Source: an uncultured Clostridia bacterium (GTDB taxonomy: Bacteria; Bacillota; Clostridia; Christensenellales; CAG-917). Taken from it: a stretch of DNA of 8,710 nt. The stretch is from positions 1-8,710 of the forward strand of contig CANQCC010000064.1 of NCBI GenBank assembly GCA_947589635.1, read 5' to 3'. Below are positions 1-4,833 of the stretch, in pieces (position 1 is the stretch's first letter; every line of letters begins with the position of its first letter). The position numbers and the translations under genes are program-made. Under the pieces are notes generated by a model. That model searched no databases and was not told the origin of the DNA. It was given only the letters and a program-made list of their open reading frames with translations.

Positions 1-74
1 GCAAACAGCATAACATATGAAAAACCCTACTGTTTAGTAGGGTTTTCAGAAGTTGGTGGAGGCAACAGGACTCG
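1..74 (-). repeat. 74-bp direct repeat, copy 1 (tRNA-Val 3' end plus terminator)
   Basis: This block is identical, base for base, to 190-263 (offset 189). Read on the minus strand it holds the last part of tRNA-Val from within the T-loop to the CCA end (74 down to 54), then the tRNA's terminator hairpin, then about 20 bases of flank. After base 74 the match to the tRNA stops and the hairpin element begins, so this copy is only a tRNA 3'-end fragment with no anticodon or D arm. The repeat may extend left of the window. It resembles the duplicated attachment site left by tRNA-targeting integration, or one unit of a tandem array; an assembly artefact at a contig end is also possible. Confidence 0.9.
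20..46 (-). terminator. Intrinsic terminator, repeat copy 1
   Basis: A perfect 11-bp stem (21-31 with 36-46) closes a 4-base loop. On the minus strand the GGG of the 3' arm runs into five T residues. The outer A/T pairs make it usable in both directions, though the T run is longer on the minus strand. It duplicates the terminator that directly follows the intact tRNA-Val gene. Confidence 0.75.
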
Positions 75-191
75 CTCAACAGCGAGCGTGAGTGCTTGCA
101 CTCGGAAGCGACGCGTGCAGTGTGACCGGTCACAGCATCGCAAAGCGATGTCCGCATTTTTCGAAAAATGCGGAAGTTCGAGCCCTGTTGC
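62..191. repeat. Multi-hairpin palindromic element with tRNA T-arm-like inverted ends
   Basis: Nearly every base lies in an inverted repeat. The ends, 62-74 and 179-191, form a 13-bp inverted repeat with one A/C mismatch, which becomes a G-U wobble in minus-strand RNA. Inside, in order, are a 6-bp stem 71-76/81-86 (alternative to part of the outer stem), a stem 90-95/98-103, a 14-bp perfect palindrome 121-134, a stem 136-141/145-150 with an AAA loop, and a 24-bp perfect palindrome 151-174. Both ends match the tRNA-Val T-arm and acceptor region, in opposite orientations. There is no plausible protein. It could be a miniature mobile element, a structured recombination site or an RNA; the function is unknown. 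Confidence 0.75.
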
Positions 192-263
192 AAACAGCAT
201 AACATATGAAAAACCCTACTGTTTAGTAGGGTTTTCAGAAGTTGGTGGAGGCAACAGGACTCG
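190..263 (-). repeat. 74-bp direct repeat, copy 2 (within and after tRNA-Val)
   Basis: This is the second exact copy of 1-74. Here it covers the 3' end of the intact tRNA-Val gene from the T-loop onward, the encoded CCA, the terminator at 209-235 and about 20 bases of downstream flank. Identity ends inside the T-loop, a common boundary for attachment sites of integrases that use tRNA genes. Its distal end abuts and overlaps by two bases the terminal inverted repeat of the hairpin element. Confidence 0.9.
209..235 (-). terminator. Intrinsic terminator of tRNA-Val
   Basis: An 11-bp perfect stem (210-220 with 225-235) and 4-base loop end in a T run on the minus strand, seven bases after the tRNA CCA end. 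It is the expected end of the rpsU/tRNA-Val transcript. It is identical to the hairpin at 20-46. Confidence 0.8.
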
Positions 264-319
264 AACCTGTGACCTCACGGATGTGAACCGTGTGCTCTAA
301 CCAACTGAGCCATGCCTCC
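243..319 (-). tRNA. tRNA-Val (anticodon CAC)
   Basis: The minus strand folds into a complete cloverleaf. There is a 7-bp acceptor stem (313-319 with 247-253, all Watson-Crick), a 4-bp D stem with GG in the loop, a 5-bp anticodon stem CACGG/CCGTG with loop TTCACAT, and a T-arm ACAGG/CCTGT with loop TTCGAGT. The discriminator base is A and CCA is encoded at 243-245. The mature body is 246-319 (74 nt). Loop positions 34-36 read CAC, which decodes the valine codon GUG. The gene lies 22 bp downstream of rpsU on the same strand with no minus-strand terminator between them, so it may be co-transcribed. Its 3' end is duplicated at 54-74. Confidence 0.95.
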
Positions 320-321
320 AT

Positions 322-343
322 ATGCCACAAAGTGGCATTTTTT
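322..343 (+). terminator. Plus-facing intrinsic terminator between tRNA-Val and rpsU
   Basis: ATGCCAC (322-328), loop AAA and GTGGCAT (332-338) form a perfect 7-bp hairpin followed by six T residues on the plus strand (338-343). On the minus strand, where rpsU and the tRNA are read, the hairpin has only a 5' A run and no T tract, so it should not stop rpsU transcription. It ends two bases before the tRNA 5' end. It would stop plus-strand transcripts coming from the repeat region before they run antisense into rpsU. Confidence 0.7.
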
Positions 344-521
344 ATGATTTGTACATTCTCTTGCGAGCGGCTTCCGCCTTCTTTTTGCGTTTTACGCTGG
401 GTTTCTCATATGCCTCTTTTTTGCGGAGGTCACCGATGATACCGTCACGAGCGCACTTTCTTTTGAAGCGGCGGATAGCGTTTTCAAGGCTTTCGTTTTC
501 GCCTACTCTGACTGTCGACAT
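342..521 (-). CDS. rpsU: 30S ribosomal protein S21 (bS21)
   Basis: This 59-residue, strongly basic protein begins MSTVRVGENESLENAIRRFK and ends in the Lys/Arg-rich tail typical of bS21, a small-subunit protein near the anti-Shine-Dalgarno region of 16S rRNA that aids initiation. The length matches the family (about 57-70 residues). The start at 521 is chosen over an in-frame GTG at 530 because that GTG is part of the Shine-Dalgarno sequence itself, and the ATG sits six bases after it. A near-consensus promoter lies at 580-607. In many Bacillota rpsU follows the dnaK-to-hinT block; here it is separated from hinT by an inverted two-gene insertion. tRNA-Val follows on the same strand. Confidence 0.97.
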   Translation of the reverse strand: MSTVRVGENESLENAIRRFKRKCARDGIIGDLRKKEAYEKPSVKRKKKAEAARKRMYKS

Positions 522-527
522 CTTATT

Positions 528-537
528 CACCTCCTTT
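528..537 (-). promoter_or_regulatory. rpsU ribosome binding site
   Basis: The minus strand reads AAAGGAGGTG six bases before the ATG at 521, a full-length match to the anti-Shine-Dalgarno sequence. It decides the start, because the upstream in-frame GTG lies inside this site. Confidence 0.9.
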
Positions 538-579
538 TATCGGGCAATTTTCGCACGCTTTTTATCGCGTTACCTATTT

Positions 580-607
580 ATTATACATAATTTTTGCGGA
601 GTGTCAA
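580..607 (-). promoter_or_regulatory. Strong SigA-type promoter for rpsU
   Basis: On the minus strand TTGACA (607-602) and TATAAT (585-580) are both perfect consensus hexamers, separated by 16 bases. Transcription should begin near 573, giving a leader of about 50 bases that ends in the strong rpsU Shine-Dalgarno site. It probably also drives tRNA-Val. Confidence 0.85.
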
Positions 608-780
608 CTATGTTGAGGCGCAAAATTTTCAAAATAGGAATTTTGCGGACTTAATAGGCATATGCGATTTGTTTTTATTTCGGTTTTTCGCTTGCCCGCC
701 CTTCTATTTATATGCGCCGATGCGGCGAGGAGGATATTTTGCATCCGAAAGACGCGTCGCGCCTAAACTTTCGTATACGC

Positions 781-809
781 TTTACAAACTCGGCATGAGC
801 GGGTATACT
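781..809 (+). promoter_or_regulatory. Candidate promoter for the yjbR-like/tcdA pair
   Basis: TTTACA (781-786) and TATACT (804-809) each match the SigA consensus at five of six positions and are exactly 17 bases apart. The predicted start point, about 815-817, falls on the Shine-Dalgarno sequence at 816-821, so the leader would be only about ten bases. That is unusual and lowers confidence despite the good hexamers. Confidence 0.5.
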
Positions 810-815
810 TACGTC

Positions 816-821
816 GGAGGG
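816..821 (+). promoter_or_regulatory. Ribosome binding site selecting a TTG start
   Basis: GGAGGG lies four bases before the TTG at 826. An in-frame TGA at 796-798 and the absence of any ATG or GTG between it and 826 leave TTG as the only reasonable start for the reading frame that follows. Confidence 0.75.
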
Positions 822-825
822 AAGT

Positions 826-1491
826 TTGGACAGCAAAACTTTTGAAAATCGGACTGTAAACGCCGAAAAATTGCTCGCGTACGGATTCGCCGCCGTAGAT
901 GACGGCTATCTCTTTCAAGCGGAAATTCTGGACGGCCAATTCAGGGTCGACGTGCATATAGATTTAAGCGGCGCTGTGTCGACAAGGACGATAGATTCGG
1001 CTTCCGGGGACGAATATACCTTGCACCTTGTGGACTACGCGGCGGGCGCGTTTGTGGGCGCCGTGAGGGAGGAATATTCCGCCCTGCTTGAAGACATCGC
1101 CGCGCGCTGTTTCGACGGCGGCGAGTTTGGCGGATACGCCGTCAAAGAGGCGCTTGCCTACATCTCGCAAACCTATGGGGACAGCCTCGAATTTTTGTGG
1201 GAGAAGTTTCCAAAAGACGCCATCGTGCGCCGCAAAGACAACGCGAAGTGGTACGCGCTGTTTGTGACTCTTCCCCGCGAGAAGCTCGGCATAGGCGACA
1301 AGCGGGAGTGTACGATACTTGTTATGCGCGCGGATCCCGCCTTGATCCCTTCGATTATCGACGGAAGGCGCTTCCTGTCCGCCTATCACATGAACAAAAA
1401 GAATTGGCTTACCGCGCTGCTTGACGACGACGCGGATATAAAAAAGATATGCGAAATTATCGACGCAAGCTACGCGCTTGCAAAAAAGTGA
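826..1491 (+). CDS. Two-domain MmcQ/YjbR family protein
   Basis: This 221-residue protein has a C-terminal MmcQ/YjbR domain (about residues 105-216). Its recognisable signatures are LEFLWEKFP (121-129), KWYALFVTLP (141-150) and the terminal HMNKKNWLTALLDD segment (188-201). The fold is related to double-wing DNA-binding domains, and many members are labelled DNA-binding, but no precise function is established for the family. The N-terminal 100 residues form a separate mixed alpha/beta domain; such longer forms are common in Bacillota, whereas E. coli YjbR has only the C-terminal domain. There is no signal peptide or membrane segment, so it is cytoplasmic. The start is a TTG supported by GGAGGG. 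It lies 21 bp before tcdA on the same strand and is probably co-transcribed with it. Confidence 0.88.
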   Translation: MDSKTFENRTVNAEKLLAYGFAAVDDGYLFQAEILDGQFRVDVHIDLSGAVSTRTIDSASGDEYTLHLVDYAAGAFVGAVREEYSALLEDIAARCFDGGEFGGYAVKEALAYISQTYGDSLEFLWEKFPKDAIVRRKDNAKWYALFVTLPREKLGIGDKRECTILVMRADPALIPSIIDGRRFLSAYHMNKKNWLTALLDDDADIKKICEIIDASYALAKK

Positions 1492-1512
1492 CGCCGTAAA
1501 GGCTGAAATAAT

Positions 1513-2220
1513 ATGATTATGGATATTGACGAAAGGTTTTCACGCTCTCGCGCGCTTGTCGGCGACGAGGCAATAGCAAAATTGCAAGCGGCAAAAGTCG
1601 CGATTTTCGGTATAGGCGGCGTAGGTTCTTACGCCGTGGAAGCTCTCGCGCGTGCGGGAGTAGGAAGCCTCGACCTTATCGACAGCGACAAAGTCGCCAA
1701 AAGCAATATCAACAGGCAGCTCATAGCGCTTGAAAGCACTCTGGGGAAATACAAAACCGAGGTCGCAAAACAGCGCGTGCTTGACATCTCCCCCTTAGCC
1801 AAAGTAAACGCCATAAACAAATTTTTCCTGCCCGAAAATGCGGATACGTTTGATTTTTCAAGTTATGACTACGTGGTGGACGCCGTGGATACCGTCGCCG
1901 CAAAAGTCGAACTCGTCCGCCGCTGTCGAGAAGTCGGTACGCCCATAATCAGCTGTATGGGCATGGGCAATAAGCTCTGCCCCGAGATGATAGAGGTCTC
2001 AGACATTTCAAAAACATCCGTCTGCCCGCTTGCAAAAGCGATGCGCACGCGGCTTGGCAAAATAGGGATAAGACATCTTAAAGTCGTCTATTCAAAGGAG
2101 CCTCCCGTCGTCGCATGCACCGAAGACGACGGAAAACGCGTCCCGACAAGCATATCCTTCGTCCCCTCCGTAGCCGGACTTATCATGGCGGGAGAAGTTG
2201 TAAAGGATCTTATAAAATAG
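1513..2220 (+). CDS. tcdA: tRNA threonylcarbamoyladenosine dehydratase (TcdA, ThiF/E1-like)
   Basis: This 235-residue E1-like enzyme uses ATP to cyclise t6A at position 37 of ANN-decoding tRNAs to ct6A. It shows the ThiF nucleotide-binding loop GIGGVGS (33-39), the NINRQ motif (65-69) of the adenylation site, DAVD (123-126), GMGNK (150-154) and the TcdA-typical CPLAKAMR and SFVPSVAGL stretches. The usual TcdA start, a short RF.R...L.G segment before the nucleotide loop, is present. E. coli TcdA is about 268 residues, so this is a compact form. The ATG at 1513 is preferred to the one at 1519 because AAAGG (1498-1502) sits ten bases upstream. The yjbR-like gene precedes it. MtaB, which modifies the same nucleoside, lies just beyond convergent hinT. 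Confidence 0.93.
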   Translation: MIMDIDERFSRSRALVGDEAIAKLQAAKVAIFGIGGVGSYAVEALARAGVGSLDLIDSDKVAKSNINRQLIALESTLGKYKTEVAKQRVLDISPLAKVNAINKFFLPENADTFDFSSYDYVVDAVDTVAAKVELVRRCREVGTPIISCMGMGNKLCPEMIEVSDISKTSVCPLAKAMRTRLGKIGIRHLKVVYSKEPPVVACTEDDGKRVPTSISFVPSVAGLIMAGEVVKDLIK

Positions 2221-2231
2221 CTCAACCGAAT

Positions 2232-2260
2232 AAAACGTCGATCAACGAAAAACGTCGATC
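2232..2260 (+). repeat. Short tandem direct repeat downstream of tcdA
   Basis: AAAACGTCGATC occurs at 2232-2243 and again at 2249-2260, a 12-bp exact repeat with a 17-bp period, 11 bases after the tcdA stop. It could be a protein-binding site or chance; no known operator is recognised. Confidence 0.6.
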
Positions 2261-2292
2261 GATTTGCAAAAATATAACAACCAAAAATATCG

Positions 2293-2334
2293 CCGCCTGC
2301 GGCAATGCTTGTATAAAGACTGCCCTGCAGGCGG
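2293..2334. terminator. Long hairpin between convergent tcdA and hinT
   Basis: CCGCCTGC (2293-2300) pairs perfectly with GCAGGCGG (2327-2334), and GGCA (2301-2304) continues the stem with TGCC (2321-2324) after a two-base bulge. This gives 12 bp around a 16-base loop. On the minus strand the hairpin is followed by ATATTTTT; on the plus strand by an AT-rich stretch without a clean T run. It is plausibly a convergent transcription barrier for both genes, with termination better supported for the minus strand. Confidence 0.5.
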
Positions 2335-2362
2335 GATATAATATTATAAAATCGCGCCGAAC

Positions 2363-2382
2363 TTAAAAGCGCTAAAGCGCTT
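2363..2382 (-). terminator. Weak terminator after hinT
   Basis: Directly after the hinT stop, the minus strand has AAGCGC (2382-2377), a TTTA loop and GCGCTT (2372-2367), followed by TT and AAG. The stem is only 6 bp and the T run four bases, so it may act with the larger hairpin at 2293-2334 to end the dnaK-to-hinT transcript. Confidence 0.45.
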
Positions 2383-2386
2383 GACG

Positions 2387-2728
2387 TCAGCCCATTTTGT
2401 CGGCAAGTTGCTCCCCGCCGAGAATGTGAATATGCAGATGTTGTACGGATTGGCAGCCGTGCTCTCCCTTATTTGAGACAAGTCTGAAGCCGTTTTCAAG
2501 CCCGAATCCGTCCGCAAGTTCGGACAGCTTTTTGACGCAGCGCGCAAGCGTAGCCGCCTGAAGGTCGCTCATCTCCATGATGTTTGCGTAGTGCTGTTTG
2601 GGGATCAACAACAGATGTACCTTCGCCTGCGGGTTGAGATCCTTGATGATGACCATATCGTCGTCCTCGTACAGTTTTGTTGAAGGAATTTCGCCGTTTG
2701 CGATCTTGCAGAAGATACAATTTTCCAT
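2387..2728 (-). CDS. hinT: HIT family protein, HinT-type purine nucleoside phosphoramidase
   Basis: This 113-residue protein has the histidine-triad motif HLHIHIL at residues 97-103; by family analogy the central His99 is the nucleophile that hydrolyses adenosine phosphoramidates and related AMP adducts. The N-terminus ENCIFCKIANGEIPS carries the paired cysteines (C4, C7) common in bacterial HinT proteins, and the SNKGEHGCQSVQ segment before the triad is also characteristic. Length is normal for the family. The start is secure: AAGGAG at 2735-2740 lies six bases upstream. It is the last gene of the minus-strand block, 65 bp after mtaB, and converges on tcdA. The physiological substrate in this organism cannot be read from sequence. 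Confidence 0.95.
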   Translation of the reverse strand: MENCIFCKIANGEIPSTKLYEDDDMVIIKDLNPQAKVHLLLIPKQHYANIMEMSDLQAATLARCVKKLSELADGFGLENGFRLVSNKGEHGCQSVQHLHIHILGGEQLADKMG

Positions 2729-2793
2729 AATTCGCTCCTTATTTTTGATAAAGTATTACAAAAATTCGCGTTTTTTATAATAGTTTTGTGTGT

Positions 2794-4059
2794 TTATACA
2801 AGAAGTCCGTCAAGATAAAGCCGCTTTGGATTGACAGTTTCCACTTCGTTGCGAGCCCCCGACAAGGAGTATATCTTGATGTAATTTTCGCTGTGCCCCT
2901 CCCAGACTCCGTCCGTACAAGTCTCGTAAAGCACACGTTGCGGTTTGCCGATGTTCTTCTCAAGGAAGCTCTCCGCCAACGTTTTTTTGACCTCCGTCAT
3001 GCGCCTTACCCTGTCCGCCATTACGTCTGGAGGAATGGGTTTCAGCTTGCCCGCGACCGTTCCCTTGCGCGATGAATACGGAAACACGTGGATGTCCGAA
3101 AAACCCATGTCGAGGGCAAATCTCATGCTGTTTTGAAATTGCCGCTCGCTCTCGGTGGGAAAGCCTACGATGATGTCCGTGGTTATGCCCGCGTTTGGAT
3201 AATATTCGCGGATCAGGCGCACTTTTTCGGCGTATTCGGCGGGAGTATATTTTCTGTTCATTGCCTTAAGCACTTCTTCGTCCCCGCTTTGAAGAGAGAG
3301 GTGAAAATGCGGGCAAAAGTTCTTAAGCCTCTTTGTCGCGTCGAGAAATTCTTCGTCTATCACGCCCGCCTCGAGGGATCCGAGCCTTATGCGCAGATCG
3401 TACTTGCCAAGCGCGTCGATAAGTTTGCCGAGCGACAAACCGTTATCCCTGCCGTATGCGGACAAATTTATGCCGGTGACCACCGCTTCGCGCACGCTGT
3501 CCGCCACGCCGTCAAGCTCCGCCAAAACGCTCTGAAGGCTTCTGGAGCGGCTGCGGCCTCTGAGATACGGCACTATGCAGTAGCTGCAAAAGTTGTTACA
3601 CCCGTCCTGGACTTTGATAAAGTGGCGAGTGCGCAGATTGACGACGCCCTCCCCTTCTTCAAATTTGTCGGATATGGCAAAGTCCGCCTCGGCGGGCAAG
3701 GAGCTCGCGCCCGAGTATCTGTCCACTATCGCATGCGCCAGCTTGATCTTCCCCTCGGTGCCGCCCACGTAGACCACTCCGCGCTTTTCAAATTGCGCGT
3801 TATCCCGCTGAGAGGCGCACCCGCACACATAAATTTCGGCGCTCGGATTGACCTTAAGCACACGCGCGACGCTTTGGCGGGACTTTTTTTCCGCCTCGGC
3901 GGTGACCGCGCAAGTGTTAATGACGTAGATATCGGCATATTCAAGGCCTTCGGCGACCTCAAATCCCGCCTGTCTGAAGACCGCGAGCATAGCGTCGCTG
4001 TCGTACAGATTGACCTTACACCCAAGCGTAAATACGCAAATTTTGGTCTTACGCGTCAT
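2794..4059 (-). CDS. mtaB: tRNA t6A37 C2-methylthiotransferase (MtaB)
   Basis: This 421-residue radical-SAM enzyme converts t6A37 of tRNA to ms2t6A. The N-terminal UPF0004 domain has the three cluster-ligand cysteines C14 (LGCKVN), C50 (NTCAVT) and C81 (CGCASQ). The radical-SAM CxxxCxxC motif is C154, C158 and C161, followed by IVPYLRGRSRSR. A C-terminal TRAM-like RNA-binding domain covers about 370-421. The LGCKVN signature and the overall length favour MtaB over MiaB or RimO. The ATG at 4059 is preceded by GGGGAG seven bases upstream and overlaps the end of rsmE by 11 bp, implying translational coupling. It belongs to the dnaK-to-hinT block and lies one gene away from tcdA, whose product acts on the same base. 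Confidence 0.95.
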   Translation of the reverse strand: MTRKTKICVFTLGCKVNLYDSDAMLAVFRQAGFEVAEGLEYADIYVINTCAVTAEAEKKSRQSVARVLKVNPSAEIYVCGCASQRDNAQFEKRGVVYVGGTEGKIKLAHAIVDRYSGASSLPAEADFAISDKFEEGEGVVNLRTRHFIKVQDGCNNFCSYCIVPYLRGRSRSRSLQSVLAELDGVADSVREAVVTGINLSAYGRDNGLSLGKLIDALGKYDLRIRLGSLEAGVIDEEFLDATKRLKNFCPHFHLSLQSGDEEVLKAMNRKYTPAEYAEKVRLIREYYPNAGITTDIIVGFPTESERQFQNSMRFALDMGFSDIHVFPYSSRKGTVAGKLKPIPPDVMADRVRRMTEVKKTLAESFLEKNIGKPQRVLYETCTDGVWEGHSENYIKIYSLSGARNEVETVNPKRLYLDGLLV

Positions 4060-4771
4060 ATTTCAACTCCCCGAGCGCGTCCAGTAGCAACGCGCTTGCG
4101 ACTATTGACGCCGTTTCGGCACGCAAAACGCGCCTGCCAAGCGTGACGGCATGTCCCCCACGCGAGAGCACAGCGTTTACTTCGCCCTCTGTAAATCCGC
4201 CTTCGGGGCCGACTATCAACGCGATATTCCGCCCGCCCGCGCAGTCCTTAAGCGTCCGCTTTCTTTCGCACTCGTACGCGATAAGAGTATTGTCATAATT
4301 ATTGATCTCGTCAAGCAAGCGGTCGAAAGTTATCTTGTCCCCGACCTCGCTGAGATATGCGGAACCGCATTGTTTTGCGGCCTCGAGAGCTATTTTATTT
4401 GCTCGTTCTCTTGAAAATTTTGTCTCCGCGCAGTTTGAGCTTTCAAACGGCACTATTCTGTCCACTCCAAGCTCCACGGCCTTCTGAATGACAAAATCAA
4501 GTTTGTTATTTTTAAGAAGTCCCGCGTACAGCGTAAGCGCGACTCCTCTCTTATCGATAATTTTTTCGCTGTCGATATTAAGTTTGGCATGGTCCGCGCC
4601 CATTTCGCTTACCGTACAGAGGCGCTCTATTCCGTCGTTGGCAAGTATGTACGCTTTGAAGCCGACCTTATAGCGCAGCACTTTTGCCATATGCAAAAAC
4701 TCGTCGCCGGCAAGCGTGACGACGCGCCCGTCTATGTCGTCTGAAGTTACAAAAAATCTGCGAATTTCCAT
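4049..4771 (-). CDS. rsmE: 16S rRNA m3U1498 methyltransferase (RsmE)
   Basis: This 240-residue SPOUT-class enzyme methylates N3 of U1498 in helix 44 of 16S rRNA, near the decoding site, using S-adenosylmethionine. The N-terminal PUA-like segment starts MEIRRFFV and contains the typical F/HMAKVLRYK stretch. The C-terminal trefoil knot carries LIVGPEGGF (about 185-193) and LGRRVLRAETA (about 211-221), the SAM-binding signatures of the family. Length is normal. The ATG at 4771 matches the family start, but no good Shine-Dalgarno sequence precedes it; the 62-bp gap from prmA is AT-rich. It overlaps mtaB by 11 bp. Translation may depend on its neighbour or on a weak site. Confidence 0.95.
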   Translation of the reverse strand: MEIRRFFVTSDDIDGRVVTLAGDEFLHMAKVLRYKVGFKAYILANDGIERLCTVSEMGADHAKLNIDSEKIIDKRGVALTLYAGLLKNNKLDFVIQKAVELGVDRIVPFESSNCAETKFSRERANKIALEAAKQCGSAYLSEVGDKITFDRLLDEINNYDNTLIAYECERKRTLKDCAGGRNIALIVGPEGGFTEGEVNAVLSRGGHAVTLGRRVLRAETASIVASALLLDALGELKYDA

Positions 4772-4833
4772 ATAAGCCGATATTCTATACGAGTTAATTT
4801 ATTTTTGCATACGCTTTTAAGCCGGTGCGGATC

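Larger units (their letters stand above)
608..825. other. Divergent intergenic region between rpsU and the yjbR-like gene
   Basis: This is most of the 304-bp gap between two divergent genes. It holds a 9-bp inverted repeat (619-627 with 639-647) just upstream of the rpsU promoter, a pyrimidine-rich tract at about 669-710 and a 5-bp GC hairpin around 715-727. A strong Shine-Dalgarno-like GAGGAGG (727-733) is followed after five bases by a TTG that opens a 19-codon ORF (739-798). A plus-strand promoter candidate lies at 781-809. No RNA family or conserved protein is recognised here. Confidence 0.6.

Noticed and set aside
1..263. CRISPR array from the 74-bp repeat with a 115-bp spacer
   Set aside because: There are only two copies, the repeat is a tRNA end plus terminator, the spacer is palindromic rather than unique foreign sequence, and no cas genes are present.
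88..300. Plus-strand 70-codon ORF across the hairpin element and tRNA-Val
   Set aside because: Its C-terminal half is the antisense translation of a tRNA gene and terminator, and its N-terminal half translates palindromes. There is no convincing ribosome site or protein family; it is the common artefact of translating the wrong strand of a tRNA.
522..530. In-frame GTG start for rpsU three codons upstream
   Set aside because: The GTG is part of the Shine-Dalgarno sequence that serves the ATG at 521, and bS21 proteins begin at the MS.VRV position.
322..654. Plus-strand ORF antisense to rpsU
   Set aside because: It overlaps the well-supported rpsU, its promoter and its ribosome site on the other strand and shows no family features.
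2729..2793. Separate promoter for hinT in the AT-rich gap after mtaB
   Set aside because: TATTAT-like and TTGTAT-like hexamers exist on the minus strand but not at 16-18 bp spacing; co-transcription with mtaB is the simpler reading.
3088..4146. Long plus-strand ORF (352 codons) antisense to mtaB
   Set aside because: It lies opposite the complete, motif-rich mtaB and part of rsmE, resembles no family and has no ribosome site; it results from codon bias in the real gene.
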